This document shows, in pieces, positions 16,855-24,410 of a DNA stretch of 35,450 nt. A program made the position numbers and the translations under genes. The first letter of the stretch is position 1. Each line of letters starts with the position of its first letter. The notes beneath the pieces are model-generated. The model worked only from the letters and a program-made list of their open reading frames with translations. It was not told the DNA's origin and searched no databases. Origin of the DNA: SYIM01 sp044356835 (GTDB taxonomy: Bacteria; Pseudomonadota; Gammaproteobacteria; Burkholderiales; Burkholderiaceae_E); assembly GCA_044356835.1 (NCBI GenBank), contig JBIKVK010000005.1:1-35450 (forward strand). Direction: 5' to 3'.

Positions 16855-17916
16855 TCACGGCAGCACCGGGATCTGGGTCAATCCCATGTCCTCGGGGAGG
16901 CCAAACATGAGGTTCATGACCTGGACCGCCTGGCCGGACGCGCCCTTCACCAGATTGTCCTCGACCACGAGCAGCGTCACCCAATCGCTGCCGGGCGGGC
17001 GATGCACCGCGATTCTCAGCATGTTCGACGCCCGCACCGATCGGGTCTCGGGCGTTGAGCCGGCAGGCATCACATCAACAAACGGTTCGCCGGCAAATCG
17101 TTGCTCGAACAGTGCCTGCAGATCTGTCTTGCGCCCCTGCGCGGTCAGGCGCGCGTAGATCGTCGAATGGATGCCACGGATCATTGGTACCAGGTGGGGC
17201 GTGAACACCAGCGAGACGGGCTGACCGGCGATGGCCGAGAGGCCCTGGCGGATTTCGGGCCAATGACGATGACCACTGACCCCATAGGCCTTGAAGTTGT
17301 CGGAGGCCTCGGCGAGCAGAGTATGCACTTCAGCCTTGCGGCCCGCCCCCGACACCCCCGATTTACAGTCGGCGATGATGCTGTCGCGATCGATGAGATC
17401 CCCTCCGGCCTTTGCACACGCGTTTGGATCAAGAAGCGGGGCCAGGCCCAGCTGGACCGAAGTGGGATAGCAACCCGGCAGACCGATGATGCGGGCTGAA
17501 CGGATCGCTGCACGATTGATTTCGGGCAGGCCGTAGACCGACTCTGCGAGCAAATCGGGACAGCTGTGCGGCATCTTGTACCAGTGCTCGAATTCGGCGG
17601 TGTCCTTCAGCCGAAAATCCGCGGCGAGATCGATCACCTTGACGCCCGCTGCGAGCAGTTCCGGCGCCTGCGCCATCGCAACGCCATGGGGCGTGGCAAA
17701 AAACACCACCTGGCATCCTGTCAGCGGGGCCTGGGCGGGATCCGAAAACGCCAGATTGACCCGACCACGCAAGGAAGGAAACAGATCGGCCACGCGCAAG
17801 CCGGACTCTTTTCGCGAGGTGATGGCATGCAGCTCAGCCTGAGGGTGCTGGGCCAGCAAGCGAAGCAGTTCGACCCCGGTGTAACCGGTCCCGCCGACGA
17901 TTCCAACCTTGATCAT
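16855..17916 (-). CDS. argC: N-acetyl-gamma-glutamyl-phosphate reductase
   Basis: ArgC reduces N-acetylglutamyl phosphate with NADPH in arginine biosynthesis. The 353-residue protein begins with a Rossmann dinucleotide site (VGIVGGTGYTGVELLRLL), has the active-site cysteine in GLPGCYPTSVQLG (Cys 149), and KSGVSGAGRKAEVHTLLAE, HRHWPEI and FTPHLVPMIRGIHST. It is a normal long-type ArgC. The gene lies just beyond the rpsI terminator, so it probably has its own promoter or relies on readthrough. Confidence 0.96.
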   Translation of the reverse strand: MIKVGIVGGTGYTGVELLRLLAQHPQAELHAITSRKESGLRVADLFPSLRGRVNLAFSDPAQAPLTGCQVVFFATPHGVAMAQAPELLAAGVKVIDLAADFRLKDTAEFEHWYKMPHSCPDLLAESVYGLPEINRAAIRSARIIGLPGCYPTSVQLGLAPLLDPNACAKAGGDLIDRDSIIADCKSGVSGAGRKAEVHTLLAEASDNFKAYGVSGHRHWPEIRQGLSAIAGQPVSLVFTPHLVPMIRGIHSTIYARLTAQGRKTDLQALFEQRFAGEPFVDVMPAGSTPETRSVRASNMLRIAVHRPPGSDWVTLLVVEDNLVKGASGQAVQVMNLMFGLPEDMGLTQIPVLP

Positions 17917-17930
17917 GCGTGAAGGTCCTC

Positions 17931-17960
17931 AAAAGAAAAACCGCCCCGAAAGGCGGTTTT
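17931..17960 (-). terminator. Intrinsic terminator after rpsI
   Basis: On the minus strand AAAACCGCC and GGCGGTTTT form a 9-bp stem around a 6-base loop, followed by TCTTTT. It lies 36 bases after the rpsI stop and just before argC, so it closes the rplM-rpsI transcript. Confidence 0.85.
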
Positions 17961-17996
17961 GGCCAGGCAAGGAAAGGAAGGCGCGCACGCCCACCG

Positions 17997-18389
17997 TCAA
18001 CGCTTGGAGAACTGCTTGCGGCGACGCGCCTTGTGCAGACCGACCTTCTTGCGCTCGACCTCCCGCGCATCGCGCGTCACCAGGCCGGCAGCAGAGAGCG
18101 CGGGCTTGAGACTCGCATCGAAATCGATCAGGGCGCGGGTAATGCCGTGTCGCACTGCTCCGGCTTGACCCGTCTCGCCACCACCATGAACGTTGACCAT
18201 CACGTCGAATGAATCGATGTTCTGGGTCAGTTCGAGCGGTTGGCGCACGACCATCCGACCGGTTTCGCGCGCGAAGTATTGGTCGAGCGTGCGACCGTTG
18301 ACGATCATCTTGCCGCTGCCGCGACGCAGAAAAACCCGAGCGACCGAGGTCTTGCGACGACCCGTACCGTAATAGTAATCACCGACCAT
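17997..18389 (-). CDS. rpsI: 30S ribosomal protein S9
   Basis: S9 sits in the head of the small subunit, with its basic C-terminal tail reaching the P-site tRNA. The 130-residue protein has YYYGTGRRKTSVARVFLRRGSGKMIVNGR, the GGGETGQAGAVRHGITRAL segment, and the conserved tail ending in KKVGLHKARRRKQFSKR. It starts 1 base upstream of the rplM stop boundary and is cotranscribed with rplM, ending at a clear terminator. Confidence 0.98.
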   Translation of the reverse strand: MVGDYYYGTGRRKTSVARVFLRRGSGKMIVNGRTLDQYFARETGRMVVRQPLELTQNIDSFDVMVNVHGGGETGQAGAVRHGITRALIDFDASLKPALSAAGLVTRDAREVERKKVGLHKARRRKQFSKR

Positions 18390-18390
18390 G

Positions 18391-18819
18391 TCAGATCTCC
18401 AGTGCCTTCGGTTGCTGCGCCGTGTGGGGGTGAGTACCCTCGGCGTAGACCTTCAGTTTTTTGAACATCGCATAGCCCAGCGGGCCCTTGGGGAGCATGC
18501 CCTTGACCGCCTTTTCCAGGGCGCGACCTGGGAACCGGCTTTGCATCTTCGAAAAATTGGTCTCGGAAATGCCGCCCGGGTAGCCGCTATGGCGGAAGTA
18601 GGTCTTGTCCTCGCTCTTGTTGCCGGTCACCCGGATACGAGCAGCGTTGACGACCACGATGAAGTCGCCCGTGTCGACGTGCGGAGTGAATTCCGGCTTG
18701 TGCTTACCCCGAAGCCGGCGGGCGATCTCGGCCGCAAGCCGACCGAGTACCTTGTCCGATGCGTCCACAACAAACCAATCGCGCTTGACCTCATGCGCCT
18801 TGGCAGAAAAAGTCTTCAT
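18391..18819 (-). CDS. rplM: 50S ribosomal protein L13
   Basis: L13 is an early-assembly large-subunit protein. The 142-residue protein starts MKTFSAKAHEVKRDWFVVDASDKVLGRLAAEIARRLRGKHKP (shown in the frame from 18819) and contains the family signature around GMLPKGPLGYAMFKKLKVYAEGTHPH. The open frame runs upstream to 19230 but only the part from 18819 is conserved; CTCCGGGA precedes the ATG. The leader from the promoter at 18964-18992 to the ATG is about 138 bases. Confidence 0.98.
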   Translation of the reverse strand: MKTFSAKAHEVKRDWFVVDASDKVLGRLAAEIARRLRGKHKPEFTPHVDTGDFIVVVNAARIRVTGNKSEDKTYFRHSGYPGGISETNFSKMQSRFPGRALEKAVKGMLPKGPLGYAMFKKLKVYAEGTHPHTAQQPKALEI

Positions 18820-18963
18820 TTCGAATCCCGGAGAAGATCTGTCCGCACAGCCAGCGGGGCCGGGCACGCAGTAACGCCCGACGCAGGCCGCAAGTCCAAA
18901 AACCCTGAATAAATCGCAGAGCGGCCAGAAACATCGAATGACCACTAGAGCGAAAAGCCCTCG

Positions 18964-18992
18964 ATCGTAGCCGAAGAGAAATTGTCCGTCAA
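18964..18992 (-). promoter_or_regulatory. Promoter of rplM-rpsI
   Basis: On the minus strand TTGACG (18987-18992) and TACGAT (18964-18969) are separated by 17 bases. This is a near-consensus sigma70 promoter. It lies about 20 bases beyond the terminator of the small RNA described at 19014-19075 and would produce a leader of about 138 bases ahead of rplM. Confidence 0.7.
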
Positions 18993-19013
18993 ACCGGGAA
19001 GCCCATCGAGGGC

Positions 19014-19075
19014 AAAAAAAACCCGACCGGTGAGGGTCGGGTTGAATCCACCAAAGGAGGAGGGTGGAGGAGACA
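19014..19075 (-). ncRNA. Small RNA with anti-Shine-Dalgarno hairpin loop
   Basis: A compact transcription unit of about 62 nucleotides. After its own promoter (19082-19110) the predicted RNA carries CUCCUCC at 19072-19066 and again at 19062-19056. The second copy forms the loop CUCCUCCUUU (19053-19062) of a hairpin with the stem UCCACC/GGUGGA (19063-19068 with 19047-19052). This loop contains CCUCCUUU, identical to the anti-SD tail of 16S rRNA. A second hairpin, AACCCGACC/GGTCGGGTT (19020-19043), is followed by a U-run, a textbook terminator. No start codon with a reading frame of note lies inside. The layout resembles known betaproteobacterial anti-SD small RNAs, including a family I recall as toxic in E. 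coli; I could not check this. Confidence 0.75.
19020..19043 (-). terminator. Intrinsic terminator of the small RNA
   Basis: The 9-bp perfect stem AACCCGACC/GGTCGGGTT has a 6-base loop and is followed on the minus strand by a run of T (19019-19014, plus two in the stem). No protein-coding gene precedes it on that strand, which is what pointed to the small RNA. Confidence 0.88.
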
Positions 19076-19081
19076 AAACGA

Positions 19082-19110
19082 ATACTACCGATTGTTTTTG
19101 TGCGTTGCAA
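19082..19110 (-). promoter_or_regulatory. Sigma70 promoter of the small RNA
   Basis: On the minus strand TTGCAA (19105-19110) and TAGTAT (19082-19087) are separated by 17 bases. The predicted start is near 19075, giving an RNA that ends at the T-run near 19014. The 320 bases from 19111 to the osmC start hold nothing else that I can support apart from short inverted repeats. Confidence 0.65.
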
Positions 19111-19394
19111 GAAAAATCGTGAGTTTGTTCTCGACTTGATCCGATCGAGGGTCGGATGTTGCAATCCCGCTACAAATCCGGCTAAACCATTGATTCCTTT
19201 CAGACACAACGGGTCTCGACGTCCCCTCACTCTCCGATCTGGGCGAGAGAGATCTCAAGGGATCGTACCGACCGGCGCTTGACCCAATCTGGTTTTCGCA
19301 TCGCAACAATAGCGCTCGGCGAGTCCGGCCCGGCGAGTCGGGGGAGCGGCGCGGCGCTCGCAGGCCGCCCCCGGCCGTGGCTGCTCCGCGGCGC

Positions 19395-19400
19395 TACAAT
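19395..19400 (+). promoter_or_regulatory. Candidate -10 element of the OsmC family gene
   Basis: TACAAT lies 29 bases before the ATG at 19430, within a very GC-rich stretch. No good -35 hexamer is seen at the right distance, so the call is tentative. Confidence 0.3.
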
Positions 19401-19429
19401 CCCGCGCTCACACGATCAGGAGGTCCTTG

Positions 19430-19858
19430 ATGAGCATGAACGCAACAGTGCGCTGGACCGGCCCCGGCGGCATGAGCTTTCTGGCCGAAACCGGCAGCGG
19501 ACATGCGGTGATGATGGACGGGGCAGCCGAGGGGGGTGGCCGCAACCTGGCGCCCCGCCCCATGGAAATGGTGCTGCTGGGAGCGGGGGGCTGCACCGCT
19601 TATGACGTCGTCGTGATCCTGACCAAGAGCGGGCAGGACATCCGCGGCTGCGACGTCTCGCTCGAAGCCGAGCGGGCCGAGGCAGACCCCAGGGTCTTCA
19701 CACGGATCCACTTCCAATTCACGGTGCGCGGTCGGAGCCTGAAGAAAAACATCGTGGAGCGGGCGGTGCAGTTGTCGCGTGACAAGTACTGCTCGGCCAC
19801 GGCCATGCTTGTCCATACGGCCAGCATTACCACCGGGGTCGACATCGTCGAAGACTAG
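19430..19858 (+). CDS. OsmC family protein (thiol peroxidase-like)
   Basis: The 142-residue protein has the OsmC/Ohr fold pattern: an N-terminal beta region (NATVRWTGPGGMSFLAETGSGHAV), the first redox cysteine in LGAGGCTAYDVVVILTKSGQDI, and the second in SRDKYCSATAMLVHTASITTG. Both cysteines needed for peroxidase chemistry are present. RPMEMVLLGAGGC is closest to the YhfA-like subgroup rather than Ohr. The ATG at 19430 sits 6 bases after AGGAGG; an ATG two codons later is possible. It is convergent with coq7. Confidence 0.9.
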   Translation: MSMNATVRWTGPGGMSFLAETGSGHAVMMDGAAEGGGRNLAPRPMEMVLLGAGGCTAYDVVVILTKSGQDIRGCDVSLEAERAEADPRVFTRIHFQFTVRGRSLKKNIVERAVQLSRDKYCSATAMLVHTASITTGVDIVED

Positions 19859-19874
19859 GCCCGCGCGGGCCTAG
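19855..19874. terminator. 20-bp palindrome between osmC-family gene and coq7
   Basis: CTAGGCCCGCGCGGGCCTAG is a perfect palindrome that can form an 8-bp stem with a GCGC loop. It begins one base before the stop codon (TAG, 19856-19858) of the OsmC family gene and ends 2 bases before the coq7 stop. With no T-run it is at best a bidirectional transcript-end hairpin. Confidence 0.45.
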
Positions 19875-19876
19875 GC

Positions 19877-20515
19877 TCAAACGCGGTGGGCCACCGTCGT
19901 CATCACCTTGGCGCTGGCCCGCATCACCGCGCGCAAAGGCCAGGGTAGCTCGACACCGCCACGTGCCAGAGCCTCGCGAGCATGGCCAGCCTCGTCCTCT
20001 TTCATCGCATCAACAATGTCGCGTGAACGGGTGTCGCGGACGGGCAGACGCTCCAGATGCGATTGCAGATGTTGCTCCACCTGCCGCTCGGTCTCGGCCA
20101 TGAACCCGAGACTCACGCGGTCACCGACCCGGCCGGCAAGACAACCGATCGCCAGGGCCCCTGCGTACCACAGCGGGCTGAGCAGTGAGACCGAGGCCCC
20201 CAGTTCATCGAGCCGCTGGCGGGTCCAGGCCAGGTGGTCGGCCTCCTCGCGCGCAGCCTCGAGAAAGAACGCACGAAGGCGCTCATCCGGCGTGCTGGCA
20301 GCCTGCCCCTCGTACAGCGCCTGGGCGCAGATCTCGCCCACATGATTCACCCGCATCAAGGCGCCCGACAGGCGACGCTCCTGCTCGTCCAGTTCGGGCT
20401 CGGTGGCCGCATTGCGAACGGGCAGCGGGCGGGAGGCCGGCACGGCGTTGGCCAGCGTGGCAAGACCTCGGGAGAGTCCTGAGAGAAGCCCGTCGATCCG
20501 GGAGGGGTTGCGCAT
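19877..20515 (-). CDS. coq7: Coq7-type 2-polyprenyl-3-methyl-6-methoxy-1,4-benzoquinone monooxygenase
   Basis: Di-iron, membrane-associated hydroxylase that performs the C6 hydroxylation of ubiquinone synthesis, replacing the flavoprotein UbiF of E. coli. The carboxylate and histidine ligands are visible: Glu 61 (VNHVGEICAQALYEGQ), EEADH (Glu 91, His 94), the ETERQVEQH segment around residue 143, and EDEAGH (Glu 175, His 178). Length 212 residues is typical. It starts at an ATG at 20515 and has its own upstream region of about 210 bases shared with the divergent ligase gene. Confidence 0.95.
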   Translation of the reverse strand: MRNPSRIDGLLSGLSRGLATLANAVPASRPLPVRNAATEPELDEQERRLSGALMRVNHVGEICAQALYEGQAASTPDERLRAFFLEAAREEADHLAWTRQRLDELGASVSLLSPLWYAGALAIGCLAGRVGDRVSLGFMAETERQVEQHLQSHLERLPVRDTRSRDIVDAMKEDEAGHAREALARGGVELPWPLRAVMRASAKVMTTVAHRV

Positions 20516-20726
20516 CGAGACGACAAAGCAGTGGTTTAAAACGAACCGCCATGATACGCTGCAAGTGAGTCTTATTAAAAAAGCATTTGGGGTCCAGGGC
20601 CATGCACTTCAGAGGCGAACCGGCCAACTACCGATCACACAGTGTCAGCAGCGCCAGATTTTCGGCCGGACCGGCTGCGGAGCATTTGAGGTGCGGCGGA
20701 CCCGACCGCCTCGCACGGACAGCGGC

Positions 20727-22442
20727 ATGATCCTCAGCCCGCCCGAGCGCATCCGGGCGATGCGGGCCGCAGGTTGGTGGCCGGATCTGCGATTTGGTGA
20801 CTTGCTCGAACGCAACGCCCGCCACTGCCCGCAGCGCGAAGCGATCGTCGATCCGCCCAATCGCAGCGCAATCACGGGTGAAGCGCCCCGGCGCATTACC
20901 TGGGGAGCGTTGCAGTCGAGCGTGGAATGCCTCGCAGCCTGGCTGATCCGTCATGGCCTCACCCGCGATCAGGTGGTGATGATGCAGATGGCCAACACCT
21001 GGGAACAGCTGGCCGTCTATCTCGCATGCTTTCGCATAGGCGTGATCGTGAGCCCTGTGCCTGCGCTCTACCGCGAACACGAATTGGTGCAGATCGCCCG
21101 CCATACGCGAGCCAGTGCTTTCGTGACGAACCAAAAGATCGCTGCCATCGATCACATGGCACTCGGCCAGCGGGTCGCAGCCCAGTGTCCCCATCTGAAG
21201 CGGGTCTTCGCGCTCGGCGCGGAGGCCGCGCAGATCGAGGCCCAGGGCGCACTCCCTCTCGCTCGCATGCTGGCGAGCGCACCCCCGGCAGCTGCGACGA
21301 CCGAAAGCTGGGGTGAGCCCGGCCCCGACGATGTGGTCACGATCGTCTGGACCTCCGGGAGCGAAGGTCGGCCCAAGGGCATCCCGCGCAGTCACGCGCA
21401 GTGGCTTGCCTCGCTCAACACCATCGCAGATGCCTGCAGGATGCCCGAGGGGGTACGCCTGTTGAGCGCTCGACCCCTGGTCACCCATGGCGCCATGCAC
21501 GGAACCATCATGCCGTGGCTGTCGCGCTGCGGCACCGCCGTGCTCCATCAACCGTTCTCGCTCGAGATTTATGCGCAGCAGCTGCGCGAGGAAGCCATCG
21601 GATTCACGTCGATCGCACCGGCAATCCTCGTGTCGCTGCTGTCGCGACCGGAGCTTCTCGAAGGGGTCGACTTCACGCGTCTGCATACGATCGGTTCCGG
21701 CTCTGCGCCGTTGTCGGCGGTGGTCATCGAGGAGTTCGAGCGGCGGTTTGGAGCCCGCATCGTCAACTTCTTTGGTTCGACCGAGGGCGTGTCTCTGGCC
21801 AGCACCCCCGATGACGTGCCCGACCCCACCCTGCGCGCCACCCTCTTTCCCAGGCTGGGCGTCGATGGTTATGACTGGTCCTATCCCATGGTGGGCGGCC
21901 TGCAGACCCGGTTGGTCGACCCGACCACTGAGCAGGTCATCGAGCACACCGGCGAGCCGGGCGAATTGAGAATCCGCGGACCGAACGTGTTCGACGCCTA
22001 CTTTGAAGACCCCGGTCTCACCGCAAATGCCTTTGATGGTCAGGGTTTTTTCCGGTCGGGTGACCTCTTCGAACTGGCGGGGGAGCGCCGCGAGTACTAC
22101 CGATACATCGGCCGGATCAAGGACATCATCGTGCGCGGCGGCTTCAATGTCTCGGCAGTCGAGGTCGAGTCGCTGGTCGCAGCCTATCCCGGCGTCAAGG
22201 AGGTCGGCGTGATCGGCATGCCCGATACGCGCCTGGGTGAGCGCATCTGCGCCTTCATTTCAATGCGGCCCGGTCAGATCGCCCCGACCCTGGACGAGCT
22301 CGTCCACTTCATGCGCAATACCCAGCATGTTTCAAACCTGAAACTACCTGAACGGCTGGTCGTGATCGAAGCACTGCCTCGCAATGCCAATACCAAAGTG
22401 GATAAAGCTCAGCTCAGAAAACTGCTCGACGACACCGATTGA
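20727..22442 (+). CDS. AMP-dependent acyl-CoA synthetase/ligase
   Basis: ANL-superfamily enzyme of 571 residues that should adenylate a carboxylic acid and transfer it to CoA. The phosphate-binding loop is VWTSGSEGRPKGIP (209-218), a variant of the usual TSGTTGxPKG; later motifs are FFGSTEGVSLAS (A5), FRSGDLFE (A7), YRYIGRIKDIIVRGGFNVSAVEVE (A8) and the C-terminal lysine region PRNANTKVDKAQL. It resembles medium/long-chain or aryl acid ligases; the substrate is not evident. I chose the ATG at 20727, though no strong ribosome-binding site precedes it. The 211 bases before it hold no other gene. It heads a rightward gene set. Confidence 0.88.
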   Translation: MILSPPERIRAMRAAGWWPDLRFGDLLERNARHCPQREAIVDPPNRSAITGEAPRRITWGALQSSVECLAAWLIRHGLTRDQVVMMQMANTWEQLAVYLACFRIGVIVSPVPALYREHELVQIARHTRASAFVTNQKIAAIDHMALGQRVAAQCPHLKRVFALGAEAAQIEAQGALPLARMLASAPPAAATTESWGEPGPDDVVTIVWTSGSEGRPKGIPRSHAQWLASLNTIADACRMPEGVRLLSARPLVTHGAMHGTIMPWLSRCGTAVLHQPFSLEIYAQQLREEAIGFTSIAPAILVSLLSRPELLEGVDFTRLHTIGSGSAPLSAVVIEEFERRFGARIVNFFGSTEGVSLASTPDDVPDPTLRATLFPRLGVDGYDWSYPMVGGLQTRLVDPTTEQVIEHTGEPGELRIRGPNVFDAYFEDPGLTANAFDGQGFFRSGDLFELAGERREYYRYIGRIKDIIVRGGFNVSAVEVESLVAAYPGVKEVGVIGMPDTRLGERICAFISMRPGQIAPTLDELVHFMRNTQHVSNLKLPERLVVIEALPRNANTKVDKAQLRKLLDDTD

Positions 22443-22516
22443 TCTCAGCACAATCACTTGCGGCGTCCGTTCGAAAGAGGAACGGGCCCGTCATCAAAAT
22501 CAAAGAGGAGACGACA

Positions 22517-23482
22517 ATGCGGATTGCTCTGAAGACCATGACGGCGGGAATGGTCGTATTGGCCACCCTCGGCGCCCTGCCGCTTTCGGCACAGGCCCAG
22601 AAGTGGCCTGACAAACCCATCCGAGTGATCGTGCCCTACCCGGCCGGTGGCGCCGCTGACGCGATCGCGCGCGCGATCAGCCCGGGGCTTGGCGACCTTC
22701 TCGGCCAGCCGATTGTCGTCGAAAACAGGGGGGGTGCAGCCGGGGCCATCGGGGCCGATATGGTGGCCAAGGCAGCCCCCGACGGCTACACCCTGTTACT
22801 CACCCCGACGACACAACACACCAACACGACACTGGACCCGCCCGCACCCTATCGGGCCGACCGCGACTTCATGCCCGTCATCGGCATCACGCTGACCCCT
22901 CTCGTTTATGCGGCGGGTACATCCTTCAAGGCCGATGGATTTGCCGCCTTTCGGCAAATGACCGGGAGCGGCAAGGCCACCTACGGCTCGTACGGTCAGG
23001 GCAGTTCCACCCACCTGCTGATCGCGATCCTGAGCGAGCAGTTGAACATGAACATGACTCATGTGCCCTACAAGGGCGAAAGTCCGATGCTGACCGATAT
23101 GCTCGCCGGCACGATCGATTCGGGCCTGCTCTCGATTGGCCTCACCTTGGCCCACGCAGGCAAGGTCAAACCGCTTGCGCTGGTAGGCACCTCCCGCACC
23201 AGCTATCTGCCTTCGTTGCCCACCTTCAATGAGCTGGGCGTCAAGGGGCTGGACTGGGACTACGGCGTAGGCCTTTACGCTCCGGCCAAGGTTCCCGCGG
23301 CAATCATCGCCCGGCTCGAAGCCGAGATGCAAAAGGTGCTCAAGCGCGACGACGTCCTCAAGGCGCTCGCCCAGCGCTCCTATGAGCCCTGGGGTAAGCC
23401 CTCGGGCGAGATGTACAAGCAAATGGTCGAGGATATGAAGCGCTGGGATGCGCTCGGCGAAAAAGCGAAAAGTCTCAGATGA
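22517..23482 (+). CDS. Bug-type tripartite tricarboxylate transporter family solute-binding protein
   Basis: A 321-residue periplasmic binding protein. The signal peptide (KTMTAGMVVLATLGALPLSAQA) ends near residue 28. The mature part has the Bug family signatures KPIRVIVPYPAGGAADAIARAIS, LGQPIVVENRGGAAGAIGADMVAKAAPDGYTLLL, and HVPYKGESPMLTDMLAG. Such proteins bind carboxylates or other small solutes and usually feed TctAB-type permeases, none of which is in this window. AGAGGAG precedes the ATG at a fitting distance. The stop overlaps the start of the SDR gene (ATGA), so the two are translationally coupled. Confidence 0.92.
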   Translation: MRIALKTMTAGMVVLATLGALPLSAQAQKWPDKPIRVIVPYPAGGAADAIARAISPGLGDLLGQPIVVENRGGAAGAIGADMVAKAAPDGYTLLLTPTTQHTNTTLDPPAPYRADRDFMPVIGITLTPLVYAAGTSFKADGFAAFRQMTGSGKATYGSYGQGSSTHLLIAILSEQLNMNMTHVPYKGESPMLTDMLAGTIDSGLLSIGLTLAHAGKVKPLALVGTSRTSYLPSLPTFNELGVKGLDWDYGVGLYAPAKVPAAIIARLEAEMQKVLKRDDVLKALAQRSYEPWGKPSGEMYKQMVEDMKRWDALGEKAKSLR

Positions 23483-24294
23483 GCCCGCCTCCCGCCACCG
23501 ATCGCCCCAGAGGCGAATTGCCCGCCACCGTCCCGCGCACCGGCTCTCGCCTGGTGGTTGCCGGCGGTTGCGGCGGCATCGGTCAGTCGGTGGTCGCCGG
23601 GTCGCTCGCCCTCGGGCTTGAAGTGATCGTGCTCGACATGGCCTCCTCCATCGAGGCGAACCCCCCTCCGGCGGGAGTGGCCGAGGTGGTCGCGCTCGAT
23701 GCGGGCGACGAAGCCTCGGTCATCAACGCATGGTCACGGGTGACTGCTCGATGGTCTGCGGTCGACGGGCTCGTGAATCTGGTCGGATTCACCCGCGAGC
23801 GCATTACGGTCGAGACCATGCCCATGTCCGAGTGGGACGGCATCGTTGCAGGCAATCTGCGGAGCGCCTTCCTGATCAGCCGGGCAGCCGTGCCTGCGCT
23901 GCGGGCCAGCGCCGAAGCGGGTCGCCGCCCCGCGATGGTGCTCACCTCCTCCACTTTCGGCGTTCGGGTCACGCAGCCGGGCTATGGTCCGTATGCCGCC
24001 TCCAAGGCCGGGGTCATCGGGCTATGCCGAGCTCTGGCGGCCGAATGGGCACCCCACATCCGGGTCAATGCCATTGCGCCTGGCGCGATCAAGACCGCTT
24101 TCCTGTCCGGGGGAACGGGCCGCCCCCCCAAGCACACGGGGCTGGATCAGCAGCGCTTTATTGCGACAGTCCCACTGGGGCGCCTGGGTGAGCCGGAGGA
24201 GATCGCCGGGCCGATGTTGTTTCTCTTGAGCGAGGCGGCGAGCTACATCACGGGCCAGACCCTCCATGTGAACGGTGGGTCTTACCAGACATGA
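23479..24294 (+). CDS. SDR family NAD(P)-dependent oxidoreductase
   Basis: Classical short-chain dehydrogenase of 271 residues. The cofactor motif is GGCGGIGQS (29-37), followed by LNLVGF-type segment (VNLVGF, in place of the usual NNAG), the catalytic Ser in LTSSTFG (157/158), Tyr 172 and Lys 176 (YAASK), and the C-terminal VNGGSY. About 20 residues precede the Rossmann fold. The start ATG overlaps the stop of the upstream Bug-type gene. It probably oxidises or reduces an alcohol/ketone intermediate of the pathway served by this cluster. Confidence 0.9.
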   Translation: MSPPPATDRPRGELPATVPRTGSRLVVAGGCGGIGQSVVAGSLALGLEVIVLDMASSIEANPPPAGVAEVVALDAGDEASVINAWSRVTARWSAVDGLVNLVGFTRERITVETMPMSEWDGIVAGNLRSAFLISRAAVPALRASAEAGRRPAMVLTSSTFGVRVTQPGYGPYAASKAGVIGLCRALAAEWAPHIRVNAIAPGAIKTAFLSGGTGRPPKHTGLDQQRFIATVPLGRLGEPEEIAGPMLFLLSEAASYITGQTLHVNGGSYQT

Positions 24295-24315
24295 CGCGTT
24301 CAAGCGCGGTGCGCA

Positions 24316-24334
24316 CCCACCGGGCGGTGGTGGG
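24316..24334 (+). repeat. Weak hairpin between SDR and second Bug-type gene
   Basis: CCCACC (24316-24321) and GGTGGG (24329-24334) can pair across a 7-base loop in the 116-base gap. It has no T-run. A role in lowering readthrough or stabilising upstream mRNA is possible but unproven. Confidence 0.25.
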
Positions 24335-24410
24335 CTGCCGAGCCAAAACACTCTGCAACGGATATCCAAATCATTGACATACACAACATGATTATTCAAG
24401 GAGACCCTTC

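Noticed and set aside
19085..19309. 74-codon minus-strand frame upstream of the small RNA
   Set aside because: No ribosome-binding site or known domain, and it covers the small-RNA promoter; more likely chance.
20516..20726. AT-rich patch near 20565-20585 between coq7 and the ligase gene as a Fur-like or promoter site
   Set aside because: Matches to Fur or sigma70 consensus are partial on both strands, so no site is claimed.
20628..21947. Minus-strand open frame of 439 codons
   Set aside because: Antisense to the acyl-CoA ligase, with low-complexity Arg/His/Gly-rich translation and no motif.
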